DNA from: Candidatus Harrisonbacteria bacterium
GTDB taxonomy: Bacteria > Patescibacteriota > Minisyncoccia > UBA6257 > 1-14-0-10-44-23
Assembly: GCA_023255625.1 (NCBI GenBank)
Contig: JAHFLF010000001.1
Location: 568,074 to 601,890, forward strand
Direction of reading: 5' to 3'
Length of the DNA stretch: 33,817 nucleotides
Position numbers and translations under genes: made by a program. Positions 7,258-14,391 of the stretch are shown here, one piece after another. The notes below the pieces were generated by a model that worked only from the letters and a program-made list of their open reading frames with translations, searched no databases and had not been told where the DNA came from. Numbering within the stretch: the stretch's first letter is position 1; each line of letters starts with the position of its first letter.

Positions 7258-7279
7258 TAACGAGATTTCAATCTCGTTA
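7258..7279. promoter_or_regulatory. 22-bp palindrome in a divergent promoter region
   Basis: TAACGAGATT, two bases TC, then AATCTCGTTA: perfect 10-bp arms. It lies 47 bp upstream of the cassette 2 start (minus strand) and 71 bp before the nuclease start (plus strand), where a regulator could act on either. A TTGACA reads on the minus strand at 7308-7313. Confidence 0.55.
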
Positions 7280-7349
7280 ATCTTACCCTCTATCTTTTTA
7301 GATGTCTTGTCAATTTCTTTTTACCGCATACTCGTTTATAGTTAGCTTC

Positions 7350-8210
7350 ATGTCCAAATACTATAATCCGCAAAAATCAGCTTCGTATTGTTTTGATCCA
7401 AAGAGCACGCAGCCGTTTCGCTTGAGCCGTAGCAAGATTGATTTATTTTTAGAGTGTCAGCGCTGTTTTTATATTGATCGTCGTATGGGCATCGGCCGCC
7501 CGCCAGGGTATCCTTTTTCGTTGAACTCGGCTGTTGATGCGCTTCTTAAAAAAGAATTTGATGGACACCGTGCCGCGCAGACGGCGCATCCGTTTATGAA
7601 ATCATACGGCCTGGACGCTATTCCTTTCGCCCACGAAAAAATGGACGAGTGGCGCGACTCGCTGCGCCGCGGCATTACCTATGTGCACCCGGCCACAAAT
7701 TTTAATGTTACGGGCGGAGTGGATGATGTCTGGGTTAATCCGGCCGGCGAACTGATTATTGTTGACTACAAGGCAACGGCCAAAGCCGGGGAGGTTAGTT
7801 TGGATGCAGAGTGGCAAAATGGATATAAGCGGCAGATGGAGGTGTATCAATGGCTGTTTCGGAAAAATGGATTTAAAGTTTCTCCAACCGGATATTTTGT
7901 GTATGTAAATGGCAAGTTAGATGCCGAGGCCTTTGATGGAAAACTAGAATTCAGCGTGAAACTAATTCCGTACGAAGGGGACACGCCGTGGGTGGAGCCG
8001 ACTTTAATTAAAATAAAAGAATGCCTAATGAGCGATGAGATTCCGGAAGCCAACGAAGAGTGTGATTATTGTCGCTACCGATTTGCGGTAAAGCGGGTGG
8101 AATTAAAAAGTGCAAATTTTCCCGCCGCGACGAGGCGCGAATCGGTAACCGAGTCAGAGAAATCAGCACCCAAGAAAATCACAAAACCAAAAACCGTTGG
8201 GCTATTTTAG
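7350..8210 (+). CDS. PD-(D/E)XK nuclease superfamily protein
   Basis: A 286-residue protein. The N terminus has the AddB/RecB-nuclease-like opening PFRLSRSKIDLFLECQRCFYIDR (about residues 19-41, with Cys at the position often used for iron-sulfur binding). The core is seen as VTGGVDDVWVN (about 121-131), LIIVDYKATAK (about 136-146; Asp and Lys of D-x-K) and a Gln-Tyr helix (KRQMEVYQWLF). ECDYCRYR at about 245-252 supplies two further cysteines. This gives the nuclease fold with a probable iron-sulfur staple, as in Cas4/AddB-like proteins; no cas genes are present, so a CRISPR role is not supported. The C-terminal tail is Lys-rich. ATG 7350 is chosen over the earlier ATG 7302 because homology-like sequence begins after it and a TATAGT at 7337-7342 would overlap the longer form. 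Confidence 0.78.
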   Translation: MSKYYNPQKSASYCFDPKSTQPFRLSRSKIDLFLECQRCFYIDRRMGIGRPPGYPFSLNSAVDALLKKEFDGHRAAQTAHPFMKSYGLDAIPFAHEKMDEWRDSLRRGITYVHPATNFNVTGGVDDVWVNPAGELIIVDYKATAKAGEVSLDAEWQNGYKRQMEVYQWLFRKNGFKVSPTGYFVYVNGKLDAEAFDGKLEFSVKLIPYEGDTPWVEPTLIKIKECLMSDEIPEANEECDYCRYRFAVKRVELKSANFPAATRRESVTESEKSAPKKITKPKTVGLF

Positions 8211-8221
8211 CTTTACAACAC

Positions 8222-8250
8222 TTGACGGAATTTGGCAAGCATGCTAGTAT
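8222..8250 (+). promoter_or_regulatory. Strong promoter of the RRM protein gene
   Basis: TTGACG at 8222-8227, a 17-bp spacer, and TAGTAT at 8245-8250. It starts 11 bp after the nuclease stop and would give a leader of about 100 nt. Confidence 0.75.
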
Positions 8251-8257
8251 CAAATTG

Positions 8258-8359
8258 CACGTAGGTATCTTTGGTCTCCGATCGTATTCCACTTTCGAGT
8301 GGATGGTTACCAGGGAAGGTCTTTCTACGGTAAGAATCTAGAAATTTGTTTTACAAGAA
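8258..8359 (+). other. About 100-nt structured 5' leader of the RRM gene
   Basis: The leader contains a UUCG-capped hairpin (TCCACT, TTCG, AGTGGA at 8287-8302). No SD precedes ATG 8360 (context TTTTACAAGAA). Long leaders are common on cold-shock-type RNA-binding genes, so thermosensing or autoregulation by the RRM protein is possible but unproven. Confidence 0.45.
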
Positions 8360-8638
8360 ATGAAGAAGTTGTATGTAGGGAACCTTCCTTACTCAACGAC
8401 CAGCGACGACCTCCGCACTATGTTTGCGGCAGCCGGCGCAGTTGCTTCAGCTACGGTTATCATCGACAAGATGAGCGGCCGCAGCAAGGGCTTTGGTTTC
8501 GTTGAGTTCGAAAACGACGCGGACGCTGATAAGGCGATCGAGACGTTTAACGGTAAGGACATGGATGGTCGCCCGCTCACAGTTAACGAGGCCCGCCCGA
8601 TGGCTCCTCGAACTGGCGGCGGCTTTGGCCGGATGTAG
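8360..8638 (+). CDS. Single-RRM RNA-binding protein
   Basis: A 92-residue protein consisting of one RNA recognition motif: RNP2 KLYVGNL (residues 3-9) and RNP1 KGFGFVEF (about 43-50), the beta-strand aromatics that stack on RNA bases, followed by a short Gly/Arg tail (APRTGGGFGRM). It belongs to the bacterial/cyanobacterial Rbp type, which acts as RNA chaperones often induced by cold. The strong promoter, long leader and an efficient terminator right after it indicate a well-expressed single-gene unit. Codon choice is richer in C-ending codons than its neighbours, consistent with high expression. Confidence 0.95.
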   Translation: MKKLYVGNLPYSTTSDDLRTMFAAAGAVASATVIIDKMSGRSKGFGFVEFENDADADKAIETFNGKDMDGRPLTVNEARPMAPRTGGGFGRM

Positions 8639-8672
8639 TCTTTATCGGTCTTTGGACTGATTAAGAAACTAG

Positions 8673-8705
8673 AAAATGCACCTTGAATACGCAAGGTGCA
8701 TTTTT
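8673..8705 (+). terminator. Intrinsic terminator after the RRM gene
   Basis: ATGCACCTTG pairs with CAAGGTGCAT around a 6-base loop, with an A-run before and TTTTT after. Confidence 0.9.
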
Positions 8706-8766
8706 GCGTAATCGCAAAAATCGACGGCACCAGTTCATTCTTCTGTTTTGTGTTATCATTACTCGC

Positions 8767-10470
8767 ATGTCGTTTTCCGAAGAAGTTAAAAAAATTATCA
8801 AAGGCGAGGTGTTCGAAGATGAGTCGGCACTTACAAAATACAGCCACGATGCGAGTATTTTTGAAGTTCGTCCGCAGCTGGTAGTTGCGCCAAAAGATGC
8901 CCAAGATATTCAAGCTCTAGTGAAATTTGCAAACGAGCAGCGCGGACAAAATAAAAATGTTTCACTGACTGCTCGATCGGCCGGCACAGACATGAGCGGT
9001 GGGCCGCTCTCTGAATCAATCATCCTGGATATGACGGCGCATTTTAATCAAGTTCAGGATGTTCAAATTGATCCGGACAAGCAGGGAGGATTTGCCGTTG
9101 TCGAGCCGGGCGCATATTATCGCGATTTTGAAAAAGAAACTGACCGGCGCGATTTGATGATGCCGAGCTATCCGGCTTCAAAAGGTCTGTGTACGGTCGG
9201 CGGGATGGTTGCCAACAATGCCGGTGGTGAAAAAACGCCGGCGTACGGCAAGACTGAAAATTATTTATTGGAACTCAAGGTTGTTCTTGCTGACGGGAAC
9301 GAGTACACGATTAAGCCGTTGACGGAGTCAGAGCTTGAGGCGAAGATGGCCGAGCCAACTTTTGAGGGAGGGGTCTATAAAAAACTTTATACACTGATCA
9401 CTGACAACCGAAAACTGATAACTGATGCAAAACCGAATGTTACAAAAAACTCCGCCGGATATTATTTGTGGAATGTCGTAGGGCCTGCTTTTGGCAGACC
9501 CGAAGATCCCGCCGCAGGCGCGGATTCAAAATTTGATCTTTGTAAACTTTTCGTTGGTTCACAGGGTACACTCGGTATTATTACGCAGATTAAATTCCGA
9601 CTAGTTCCAAAGAAGAAATTTTCCAAGTTGTTGGTGCTTTTTTTGCGGCCGCGGCACATGAAAGACCTTGGCAATATCATCGTTGAACTAAAAAAGCATG
9701 CTCCGGAGACGATTGAATCATACGATGACAACACGCTCAAGCTGGCGATGAGGTTTTTCCCCGATCTTCTGAAGATTTTGAAGCCCAAAAATATGTTAGT
9801 AATGGCTTGGCATTTATTCCCGGAATTTTGGATGTTTTTGACCGGGGGCATGCCCAAAATGGTGATTATGGCCGAGTTTACCGGGGACGATCTGAAAGAT
9901 TTGCATGCGCGAATCCATGAGTCGGCAGAGCCGATGAAGAAGTTTGGCGTGAAAATTCGTATTACGGCGAGTGAGGAGGAGGAGCGTCAGTTCTGGGTGA
10001 TTCGTCGTGAGAGTTTTAGTTTGATGCGCAACAAAGTGAAGGATCGTCACAGCGCGCCGTGTATTGATGATTTTGCGGTGCTCGCTGAAAAGTTGCCGGA
10101 GTTTTTGCCAAAACTGCAGGCAATTTTAGACAAATATCATTTTAGCTACGGAATGGCGGGTCATCCCGGAGACGGTAATTTTCATATTTTCCCGATGCTG
10201 AAAATGGAGGATCCAAACGAACGCGCCATCATCCCAAAGTTGTCTGATGAAGTGTACAACCTGGTGCTTGAGTACAAGGGGACTATTACGGCAGAACATA
10301 ACGATGGGCTTATCCGCACGCCGTATTTGGAAAAAATGTATGGGCCGGAGGTTATCGCGTTATTTGAGCAGACAAAAAAGATTTTTGATCCGCTGGGGAT
10401 TTTTAATCCGGGGAAGAAAACAGGCGGCTCGCTCGGGTACTCAATGGCGCATATTCGGAAAAGCTTTTAA
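8767..10470 (+). CDS. FAD-binding oxidase of the GlcD / D-lactate dehydrogenase type
   Basis: A 567-residue flavoprotein of the VAO/PCMH family. The FAD-binding domain shows LTARSAGTDMSGGPLSESII (about residues 62-81), VVEPGAYYRDFE (about 108-119) and VGGMVANNAGGEKTPAYGKT (about 143-162), the pyrophosphate-binding region. The C-terminal FAD-oxidase domain carries GHPGDGNFHIFPM (about 467-479) and TAEHNDGLIRTPYL (about 505-518), the HxGDGNxH and EHxxG motifs with metal and substrate ligands. Family members oxidise 2-hydroxy acids such as D-lactate or glycolate and pass electrons to quinone or other acceptors; the acceptor here is unknown. ATG 8767 is preferred to the upstream in-frame ATG 8683, which lies inside the preceding terminator; TATCAT at 8754-8759 ends 7 bases before it, suggesting a leaderless transcript. 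Confidence 0.9.
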   Translation: MSFSEEVKKIIKGEVFEDESALTKYSHDASIFEVRPQLVVAPKDAQDIQALVKFANEQRGQNKNVSLTARSAGTDMSGGPLSESIILDMTAHFNQVQDVQIDPDKQGGFAVVEPGAYYRDFEKETDRRDLMMPSYPASKGLCTVGGMVANNAGGEKTPAYGKTENYLLELKVVLADGNEYTIKPLTESELEAKMAEPTFEGGVYKKLYTLITDNRKLITDAKPNVTKNSAGYYLWNVVGPAFGRPEDPAAGADSKFDLCKLFVGSQGTLGIITQIKFRLVPKKKFSKLLVLFLRPRHMKDLGNIIVELKKHAPETIESYDDNTLKLAMRFFPDLLKILKPKNMLVMAWHLFPEFWMFLTGGMPKMVIMAEFTGDDLKDLHARIHESAEPMKKFGVKIRITASEEEERQFWVIRRESFSLMRNKVKDRHSAPCIDDFAVLAEKLPEFLPKLQAILDKYHFSYGMAGHPGDGNFHIFPMLKMEDPNERAIIPKLSDEVYNLVLEYKGTITAEHNDGLIRTPYLEKMYGPEVIALFEQTKKIFDPLGIFNPGKKTGGSLGYSMAHIRKSF

Positions 10471-10473
10471 ACA

Positions 10474-10543
10474 TTCGGTTGCGGCGGGGTCAAGAGCGGC
10501 AGGGATACCTTTTACTGCCGCCTATGACCCCGCCGCAACCGAA
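10474..10543 (+). ncRNA. Candidate structured RNA or hairpin element, copy 1
   Basis: A perfect 19-bp outer stem (10474-10492 with 10525-10543), an internal loop AGA / CTA, a 7-bp inner stem (GCGGCAG 10496-10502 with CTGCCGC 10515-10521) and the 12-nt loop GGATACCTTTTA at 10503-10514. The same loop and internal-loop bases recur in the element at 25247-25328 with different, still paired stems. Flanking GCTTTTAA and TTAAAAGC may extend the helix. It begins 3 bp after the flavoprotein stop and has no T-run of a terminator. The strand is unknown; the orientation given is that of the neighbouring genes. Confidence 0.55.
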
Positions 10544-10611
10544 CCCTTCTTAAAAGCGATCGAACATGCAGCCATAAATAATCCCTCGCTCGCTAAACAG
10601 GGGAACATACA

Positions 10612-10830
10612 ATGAAAATTTCTGTGCGTGTTACGCCGAATTCAAAAAAGCCAGAGGTTATTGAAATTGCACCCGGCACATACAGAGTCAAAGTAAATGC
10701 AAAACCGATTGATGGTGCGGCGAATATCAGACTCATTGAAATTCTGGCCGAGCATTTTAAGGTTTCGTTCGGCGCGATACGGATTTTAAGCGGCGCGACG
10801 AGCAGAGAGAAGGTGATTGAGATAATTTGA
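10612..10830 (+). CDS. DUF167 (YggU-like) family protein
   Basis: A 72-residue protein matching the small DUF167/YggU family: MKISVRVTPNSKKPEV at the start, then YRVKVNAKPIDGAANIRLIE (about residues 23-42) and the typical ending ILSGATSREKVIEI (about 58-71). The family is widespread, about 75-100 residues long and of unknown function; structures show an alpha/beta fold. The start is fixed by length and the conserved N terminus. Its TGA overlaps the -35 box of the next promoter. Confidence 0.9.
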   Translation: MKISVRVTPNSKKPEVIEIAPGTYRVKVNAKPIDGAANIRLIEILAEHFKVSFGAIRILSGATSREKVIEII

Positions 10831-10855
10831 CTATTTTCATAAAGCATGGTATTTA
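10827..10855 (+). promoter_or_regulatory. Promoter of GC-rich cassette 3
   Basis: TTGACT at 10827-10832, a 17-bp spacer ending in TGG, and TATTTA at 10850-10855. It predicts a leader of about 105 nt before the SD at 10957-10964. Confidence 0.65.
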
Positions 10856-10967
10856 TTTTTATGACCGAGCCGCCGTGTGCGCGGTTTGATCATGTTCGCT
10901 GACCGAGAGCCGATGTTGGGACCACTCAACACGGGTCAACTCAAGGCGGCGGAATTAAGGAGGGCCC

Positions 10968-11723
10968 ATGGCCCAGATGCGCGTTTTCTTCAGGCGTGAG
11001 GCGTTCGCAGAGGGCGGACCGATCCTTCGAAGTGCGGAGCGCGGCGGCGGCTCCTATTCCTATCAAGGGAAGCCGCTCGGAAAGGATGATGAAGGACCGT
11101 TCGCACTCTTCGAGGACGAGGGCGAAGTGCCCTATGACCTCAAGCCGTTCGTGAGTCACGCCACGCTCTTCGCAGTCTTCGCGGCGGAGCCGGTGCGCGA
11201 GCGCGGGCGGTATGTGAATGCCAGCGCGAAGGGCGTCCTGGATTTTCAGGACGCAAGTCGGAGGCAGTATGAGCTCCGAGCCACGGCCAGGAAGCAGTCC
11301 CATCTCTGGGAGATGCTTCGTCTCATCCGACTCGGTCAGATCAAGCCCTACGAGTTGTATGGCGGTAAGCTGCCCGAGATCCTCGGGCTCGAAGCCGAGA
11401 TCGCCCAGCTCCGAAAGAACTTCGATGACGAAGCGAACGACCGCGACCGGCTCATCGCGGAAGCACGACGAACGATTCACTATATCGTCTCTGCCGTGGG
11501 GCGTATTCAGGAGGAGCACTGGTTTGGCAGGTTCTTCGGTCGTCGGGGGAGAGTGAGCAGGATGTTCTTCTCTCTGGATGCCCTTCGGCCGTTCTTCACG
11601 AGCCACGCAGAGCCGAATGTGGTCTTGGCCGAACTGATGGGCCGGGAGTACTGGGCGTCCCGCCGTCAGCAGGTCGAGATGTTCGTCGTTCGTACTGAAC
11701 GGAAGAGGTGGTGGTCGGCCTGA
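10968..11723 (+). CDS. Unrecognised protein with a coiled-coil segment (GC-rich cassette 3)
   Basis: I do not recognise this 251-residue protein. The N-terminal part looks mixed beta (RVFFRREAFAEGG, then PFALFEDEGEVPYDLKPF). Residues about 141-175 (LGLEAEIAQLRKNFDDEAN onward) have heptad spacing that suggests a coiled coil, and the C terminus is basic and Trp-rich (RTERKRWWSA). There are no cysteines, signal peptide or membrane helices. AAGGAGGG at 10957-10964 supports ATG 10968, although spacing is tight; ATG 10977 is an alternative start three residues later. It has its own promoter and a 13-bp-stem terminator. GC-ending codons dominate, unlike the DUF167 gene before it and obg after it. 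Confidence 0.7.
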   Translation: MAQMRVFFRREAFAEGGPILRSAERGGGSYSYQGKPLGKDDEGPFALFEDEGEVPYDLKPFVSHATLFAVFAAEPVRERGRYVNASAKGVLDFQDASRRQYELRATARKQSHLWEMLRLIRLGQIKPYELYGGKLPEILGLEAEIAQLRKNFDDEANDRDRLIAEARRTIHYIVSAVGRIQEEHWFGRFFGRRGRVSRMFFSLDALRPFFTSHAEPNVVLAELMGREYWASRRQQVEMFVVRTERKRWWSA

Positions 11724-11746
11724 CCCCCATCATCAAGTAGCAAGAC

Positions 11747-11789
11747 CGGGCTCGGGGTGGACATTCACCCCGAGCCCGTGTTCTTTTTT
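11747..11789 (+). terminator. GC hairpin terminator of cassette 3
   Basis: CGGGCTCGGGGTG at 11747-11759 pairs perfectly with CACCCCGAGCCCG at 11766-11778, followed by TGTTCTTTTTT. Confidence 0.92.
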
Positions 11790-11881
11790 AAATTGTTTTT
11801 TTTGATTTTCTGTGGTATTTTCTACTCACTACTTTTTCTTGCAAACTGACCAACTAACTGACTAACCAATTAACTAGCTCC

Positions 11882-13006
11882 ATGTTAACCGACGAAGTCA
11901 AACTACATATTAAAGCAGGACACGGAGGGGCCGGTAAAGTCTGCTTTAGCACGATTCCTAGAAACATGGGCCCAACCGGTGGAAATGGCGGGCACGGCGG
12001 CTCGGTTTACCTTGAGGGCGTTTCTGATTTAGCTGCGCTTAGGCAGTATCGCTATAAAAAAGATTTTTTTGCTGAGGATGGCATTCGCGGTGGCGAGGCA
12101 AATCGCGAGGGTAGAAAAGGCGAAGACCTTATTCTCAAAGTTCCGATTGGTACGATGGTTCGGGCGCGGCTTACGAATGCCGACCAAATGGAGCACGACC
12201 CGCAGGAGGGCGGCACGTTTCAGGGGGTGCACGAGGGCGGTTTACCCTCCAAACTTTCTGCAAGAAAGTTAGGAGGGGGACTGCATGGCGGCATCACCGA
12301 AAAAGAGTTTGAAGTCACAAAAGTTGGCGAGCGAATTTTAATTGCAAAGGGCGGCAAGGGTGGCAAGGGAAACTTTATGTTCCGTTCATCGCGCAATCCG
12401 TCACCGATGATTGCACAACCGGGGTTACCCGGTGAGGAGTTTGATGCTGATTTTGAACTGCGTATTATTGCCGACATCGGGCTGATTGGGCTGCCAAACG
12501 CCGGCAAGTCGTCTCTGCTCAATGAGCTGACCAAAGCTGGCGCGCGCGTGGCCAACTATCCGTTTACAACTCTTGAGCCAAATTTGGGCGTGTATTACCC
12601 ATCAGCAATTTTGAAGGCAAGCGACGAGGAGCAGAAAAAGGCGACGCCGATTATCATCGCTGACATTCCGGGATTAATTGAGGGCGCCTCGGCTGGCAAG
12701 GGGTTGGGCTTTAAATTTTTGCGACATATTGAACGAACAAAAGTTGTGATTCACTGCGTTGCGGCCGACTCGGTTGATATTAGTGCGGGCTATAAGGCAG
12801 TGCGTGGCGAGCTCTCAAAATATGACAAGCTGCTTGCGGCAAAAGAGAGTTACATTTTTTTGACCAAGAGCGATCTGGCTGACGCTGCCACGCTGAAAAA
12901 ACACATGACCGCGCTCAAGCGGTTCAAGAAGCCAGTGCTTACGGTTTCAATTCATAACCAAGAACAACTTGGGGAGGTAAAGAAGTTGCTTGACCGGATG
13001 AGTTGA
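11882..13006 (+). CDS. obg: GTPase Obg (ribosome assembly / stress GTPase)
   Basis: A 374-residue protein. The Gly-rich Obg fold at the N terminus shows GHGGAGKVCF and GPTGGNGGHGGSVYLE; the G domain shows GLPNAGKSSLLNEL (G1, about residues 201-214), the NYPFTTLEPNLG switch I, DIPGLIEGASAGKGLG (G3) and TKSD (G4). Obg binds the 50S subunit and couples late ribosome assembly to growth and ppGpp. The Obg domain carries about 30 extra residues between VPIGTMVR and VGERILIAKGG, and the DNA for part of it is a palindrome (separate entry). Relatives often have an OCT domain at the C terminus; here the protein ends soon after G5, so that domain is absent. The 5' spacer is low-complexity (repeated ACTAAC words) with no SD. 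Confidence 0.95.
   Translation: MLTDEVKLHIKAGHGGAGKVCFSTIPRNMGPTGGNGGHGGSVYLEGVSDLAALRQYRYKKDFFAEDGIRGGEANREGRKGEDLILKVPIGTMVRARLTNADQMEHDPQEGGTFQGVHEGGLPSKLSARKLGGGLHGGITEKEFEVTKVGERILIAKGGKGGKGNFMFRSSRNPSPMIAQPGLPGEEFDADFELRIIADIGLIGLPNAGKSSLLNELTKAGARVANYPFTTLEPNLGVYYPSAILKASDEEQKKATPIIIADIPGLIEGASAGKGLGFKFLRHIERTKVVIHCVAADSVDISAGYKAVRGELSKYDKLLAAKESYIFLTKSDLADAATLKKHMTALKRFKKPVLTVSIHNQEQLGEVKKLLDRMS
12245..12277 (+). repeat. Palindromic element inserted in frame in obg
   Basis: CCCTCC, A, AACTTTCT, loop GCA, AGAAAGTT, A, GGAGGG: 14 paired bases broken only by one A-A mismatch. It encodes part of the extra segment of the Obg domain (about PSKLSARKLGG), which canonical Obg lacks. Confidence 0.7.
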
Positions 13007-13068
13007 TCTGGTATTCTTTTTGATATTAGTTTTAACTCGTACTCACTACTCGTTTACTCGTTACTTTC

Positions 13069-13563
13069 ATGAAATACACTATCTTTATTGTCATCGCAGC
13101 TATTATCATTATTGGAGCGATCATGTATAAGCCAGCAGCTGCTCCCGTGGATCAAGTGCAACCGGCAAGTGTAGCGCAGCAGCCGGTGATTTCTGGCACA
13201 GTCGTTACAAACCCTAAACCTATTACTATGGCAAGCGGATTAATTATAGAAGACACAAAGATCGGTGATGGCGCAGTTGCGAAGAATGGCGATTTGGTAA
13301 CGGTGCATTATGTTGGCACGCTGACAAATGGAAAAAAGTTTGACAGTTCCCGCGACCGTGGTGAGCCGTTCCAGTTTCCGCTTGGCCAGGGCATGGTCAT
13401 CAAGGGCTGGGAGGAGGGTGTTGCTGGCATGAAGGTTGGCGGCGTTCGTAAGCTGACAATCCCGCCGGAGCTTGGATACGGCGCAGCCGGAGCCGGTGGC
13501 GTGATTCCACCAAACGCAACACTTTTGTTTGAGGTTGAGCTTTTAGCTACACGGAGTAATTAG
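13069..13563 (+). CDS. FKBP-type peptidyl-prolyl cis-trans isomerase, membrane-anchored or exported
   Basis: A 164-residue protein. A hydrophobic N-terminal segment (YTIFIVIAAIIIIGAIMY, residues 3-20) acts as a signal anchor, followed by a Pro/Ala/Gln linker to about residue 53. The FKBP domain has GDLVTVHYVGTLTNGKKFDS (about 79-98), GQGMVIKGWEEGVAGMKVGG (about 111-130) and the ending LGYGAAGAGGVIPPNATLLF (about 139-158), including the active-site Tyr, Phe, Trp and the VIPPNA loop. It should help fold proteins outside the membrane. No lipobox cysteine is present, so the protein is probably a signal-anchored membrane protein. The spacer before it is built of repeated ACTCGT/ACTCAC words. Confidence 0.95.
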   Translation: MKYTIFIVIAAIIIIGAIMYKPAAAPVDQVQPASVAQQPVISGTVVTNPKPITMASGLIIEDTKIGDGAVAKNGDLVTVHYVGTLTNGKKFDSSRDRGEPFQFPLGQGMVIKGWEEGVAGMKVGGVRKLTIPPELGYGAAGAGGVIPPNATLLFEVELLATRSN

Positions 13564-13568
13564 AGCCG

Positions 13569-13577
13569 TGGTATAGT
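13569..13577 (+). promoter_or_regulatory. Extended -10 promoter for a leaderless small gene
   Basis: TGGTATAGT ends 6 bases before ATG 13584, which places the predicted transcription start on the start codon. Confidence 0.6.
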
Positions 13578-13583
13578 AGAAAT

Positions 13584-13844
13584 ATGAAAAAAGGAATTGT
13601 GCGAAAAAATAAAGAGGTAACGAATTTTCAGATATTGACTGCTATTGGAGAATTAAGCCAAGCGGTTGGCTCTAAATTTGAGAGAGTTGATTTTCGCTTT
13701 GATGAAGTTGCCCATGAGTTCAAGAGAGTGCATCGTGAGCTTGGTGATTTACAGTATCAGATTACTCGAGTTGAGTCATTGCTGTTACAAAATCATGAGA
13801 AGCGCATCAAGGCGATTGAGCAGAAGTTGGGGTTAGAGGTGTAG
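13584..13844 (+). CDS. Small coiled-coil protein of unknown function
   Basis: An 86-residue protein. After a basic start, residues about 30-80 show continuous heptad-like spacing of hydrophobic positions (FERVDFRFDEVAHEFKRVHR and onward to VESLL), predicting one long coiled coil. Small proteins of this type are frequent in Patescibacteria genomes and have no assigned function; a structural or antitoxin-like partner role is only a guess, and no toxin gene is adjacent. The start is supported by the extended -10 box that ends 6 bases upstream. Confidence 0.65.
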   Translation: MKKGIVRKNKEVTNFQILTAIGELSQAVGSKFERVDFRFDEVAHEFKRVHRELGDLQYQITRVESLLLQNHEKRIKAIEQKLGLEV

Positions 13845-13882
13845 AAATTAAAAAGTGAAATTCTTGCGCAAATAATCCAATT

Positions 13883-14203
13883 ATGACCTCACCAGAGAAC
13901 GAGCATAGTCGCCGAGAGGAAGACCTCTCGCCCAATTTGTTGGAAAGGATGGATGGGGGTCTTGAATTTACAGGTTTAACTTTGTCTGGTCTGCAGGAGA
14001 TTGACCGATTAGACATTAAGCCGGGGTCTTTGATCGTTAGTCAAAGCGGCACCACTCGTAAGGTCCTTGGTATTGATAGAAAACCTCACCAGGCCGGCGT
14101 TTTTTTGTATGTTGAAAAGACCGGAGCGGCGGGTGTTGGAGAGGAGAAAATTCCCTTTAGAGATTTCTCAAATACCGGATGGATTAAGGAAGTTCGGAAT
14201 TAG
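13883..14203 (+). CDS. Hypothetical protein
   Basis: A 106-residue protein that I do not recognise. The acidic, Arg-containing N terminus (MTSPENEHSRREEDLSP) looks disordered; residues about 45-95 (IKPGSLIVSQSGTTRKVLGI and the FLYVEKTG strand) read as a small beta-rich domain. No membrane segment, cysteine or catalytic motif is seen. It lies 38 bp after the coiled-coil gene with no clear promoter of its own, so the two may be co-transcribed. Codon use is like that of its neighbours, which supports real coding. Confidence 0.6.
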   Translation: MTSPENEHSRREEDLSPNLLERMDGGLEFTGLTLSGLQEIDRLDIKPGSLIVSQSGTTRKVLGIDRKPHQAGVFLYVEKTGAAGVGEEKIPFRDFSNTGWIKEVRN

Positions 14204-14216
14204 TTCCGCCGCATTC

Positions 14217-14245
14217 TTGCTATCTCTGAATAAATAGTGTATTAT
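14217..14245 (+). promoter_or_regulatory. Promoter of typA
   Basis: TTGCTA at 14217-14222, a 17-bp spacer, and TATTAT at 14240-14245. Confidence 0.7.
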
Positions 14246-14260
14246 ATATGCACGCTACAG

Positions 14261-14280
14261 AGGCGCCATCCGGCGCTTTT
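14261..14280 (+). terminator. Attenuator-like hairpin in the typA leader
   Basis: GCGCC, loop ATCC, GGCGC, followed by TTTT, about 15 nt after the predicted transcription start. It may act as a leader attenuator; the stem is short. Confidence 0.4.
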
Positions 14281-14291
14281 GTGTTTCTATT

Positions 14292-14379
14292 CCTCCTTTC
14301 CTAAAGGAGGTGGCGCTAGCAAGCGACGGAGGATTTAGAAATCCCTCCCCGAGTACGGTACTCCCTTTAGAAAAGGGAG
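14292..14379 (+). repeat. Cluster of small palindromes in the typA leader (MITE-like)
   Basis: Three hairpins in a row: CCTCCTTT / AAAGGAGG (14292-14310), GGAGGATTT / AAATCCCTCC (14328-14348) and CTCCCTTT / AAAGGGAG (14361-14379), with GAGTAC / GTACTC between them. The CCTCC-rich arms resemble the palindrome inside obg. AAAGGAGGTG here also matches an ideal SD, but lies about 80 nt upstream of ATG 14392. Confidence 0.55.
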
Positions 14380-14391
14380 AATAAAAATACT

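Noticed and set aside
7350-8210. The PD-(D/E)XK protein as Cas4 of a CRISPR system
   Set aside because: The fold and cysteines are compatible, but no CRISPR array or other cas gene is in the window.
10247-10615. A 122-residue frame overlapping the end of the flavoprotein gene and running through the hairpin to the DUF167 start
   Set aside because: The first two thirds are out of frame with the clear FAD-oxidase C terminus and the rest translates the hairpin element; there is no SD or promoter.
14303-14312. AAAGGAGGTG in the typA leader as the typA ribosome binding site
   Set aside because: It is about 80 nt upstream of the ATG, is sequestered in a hairpin, and is followed by no start codon at a suitable distance leading to a useful frame.
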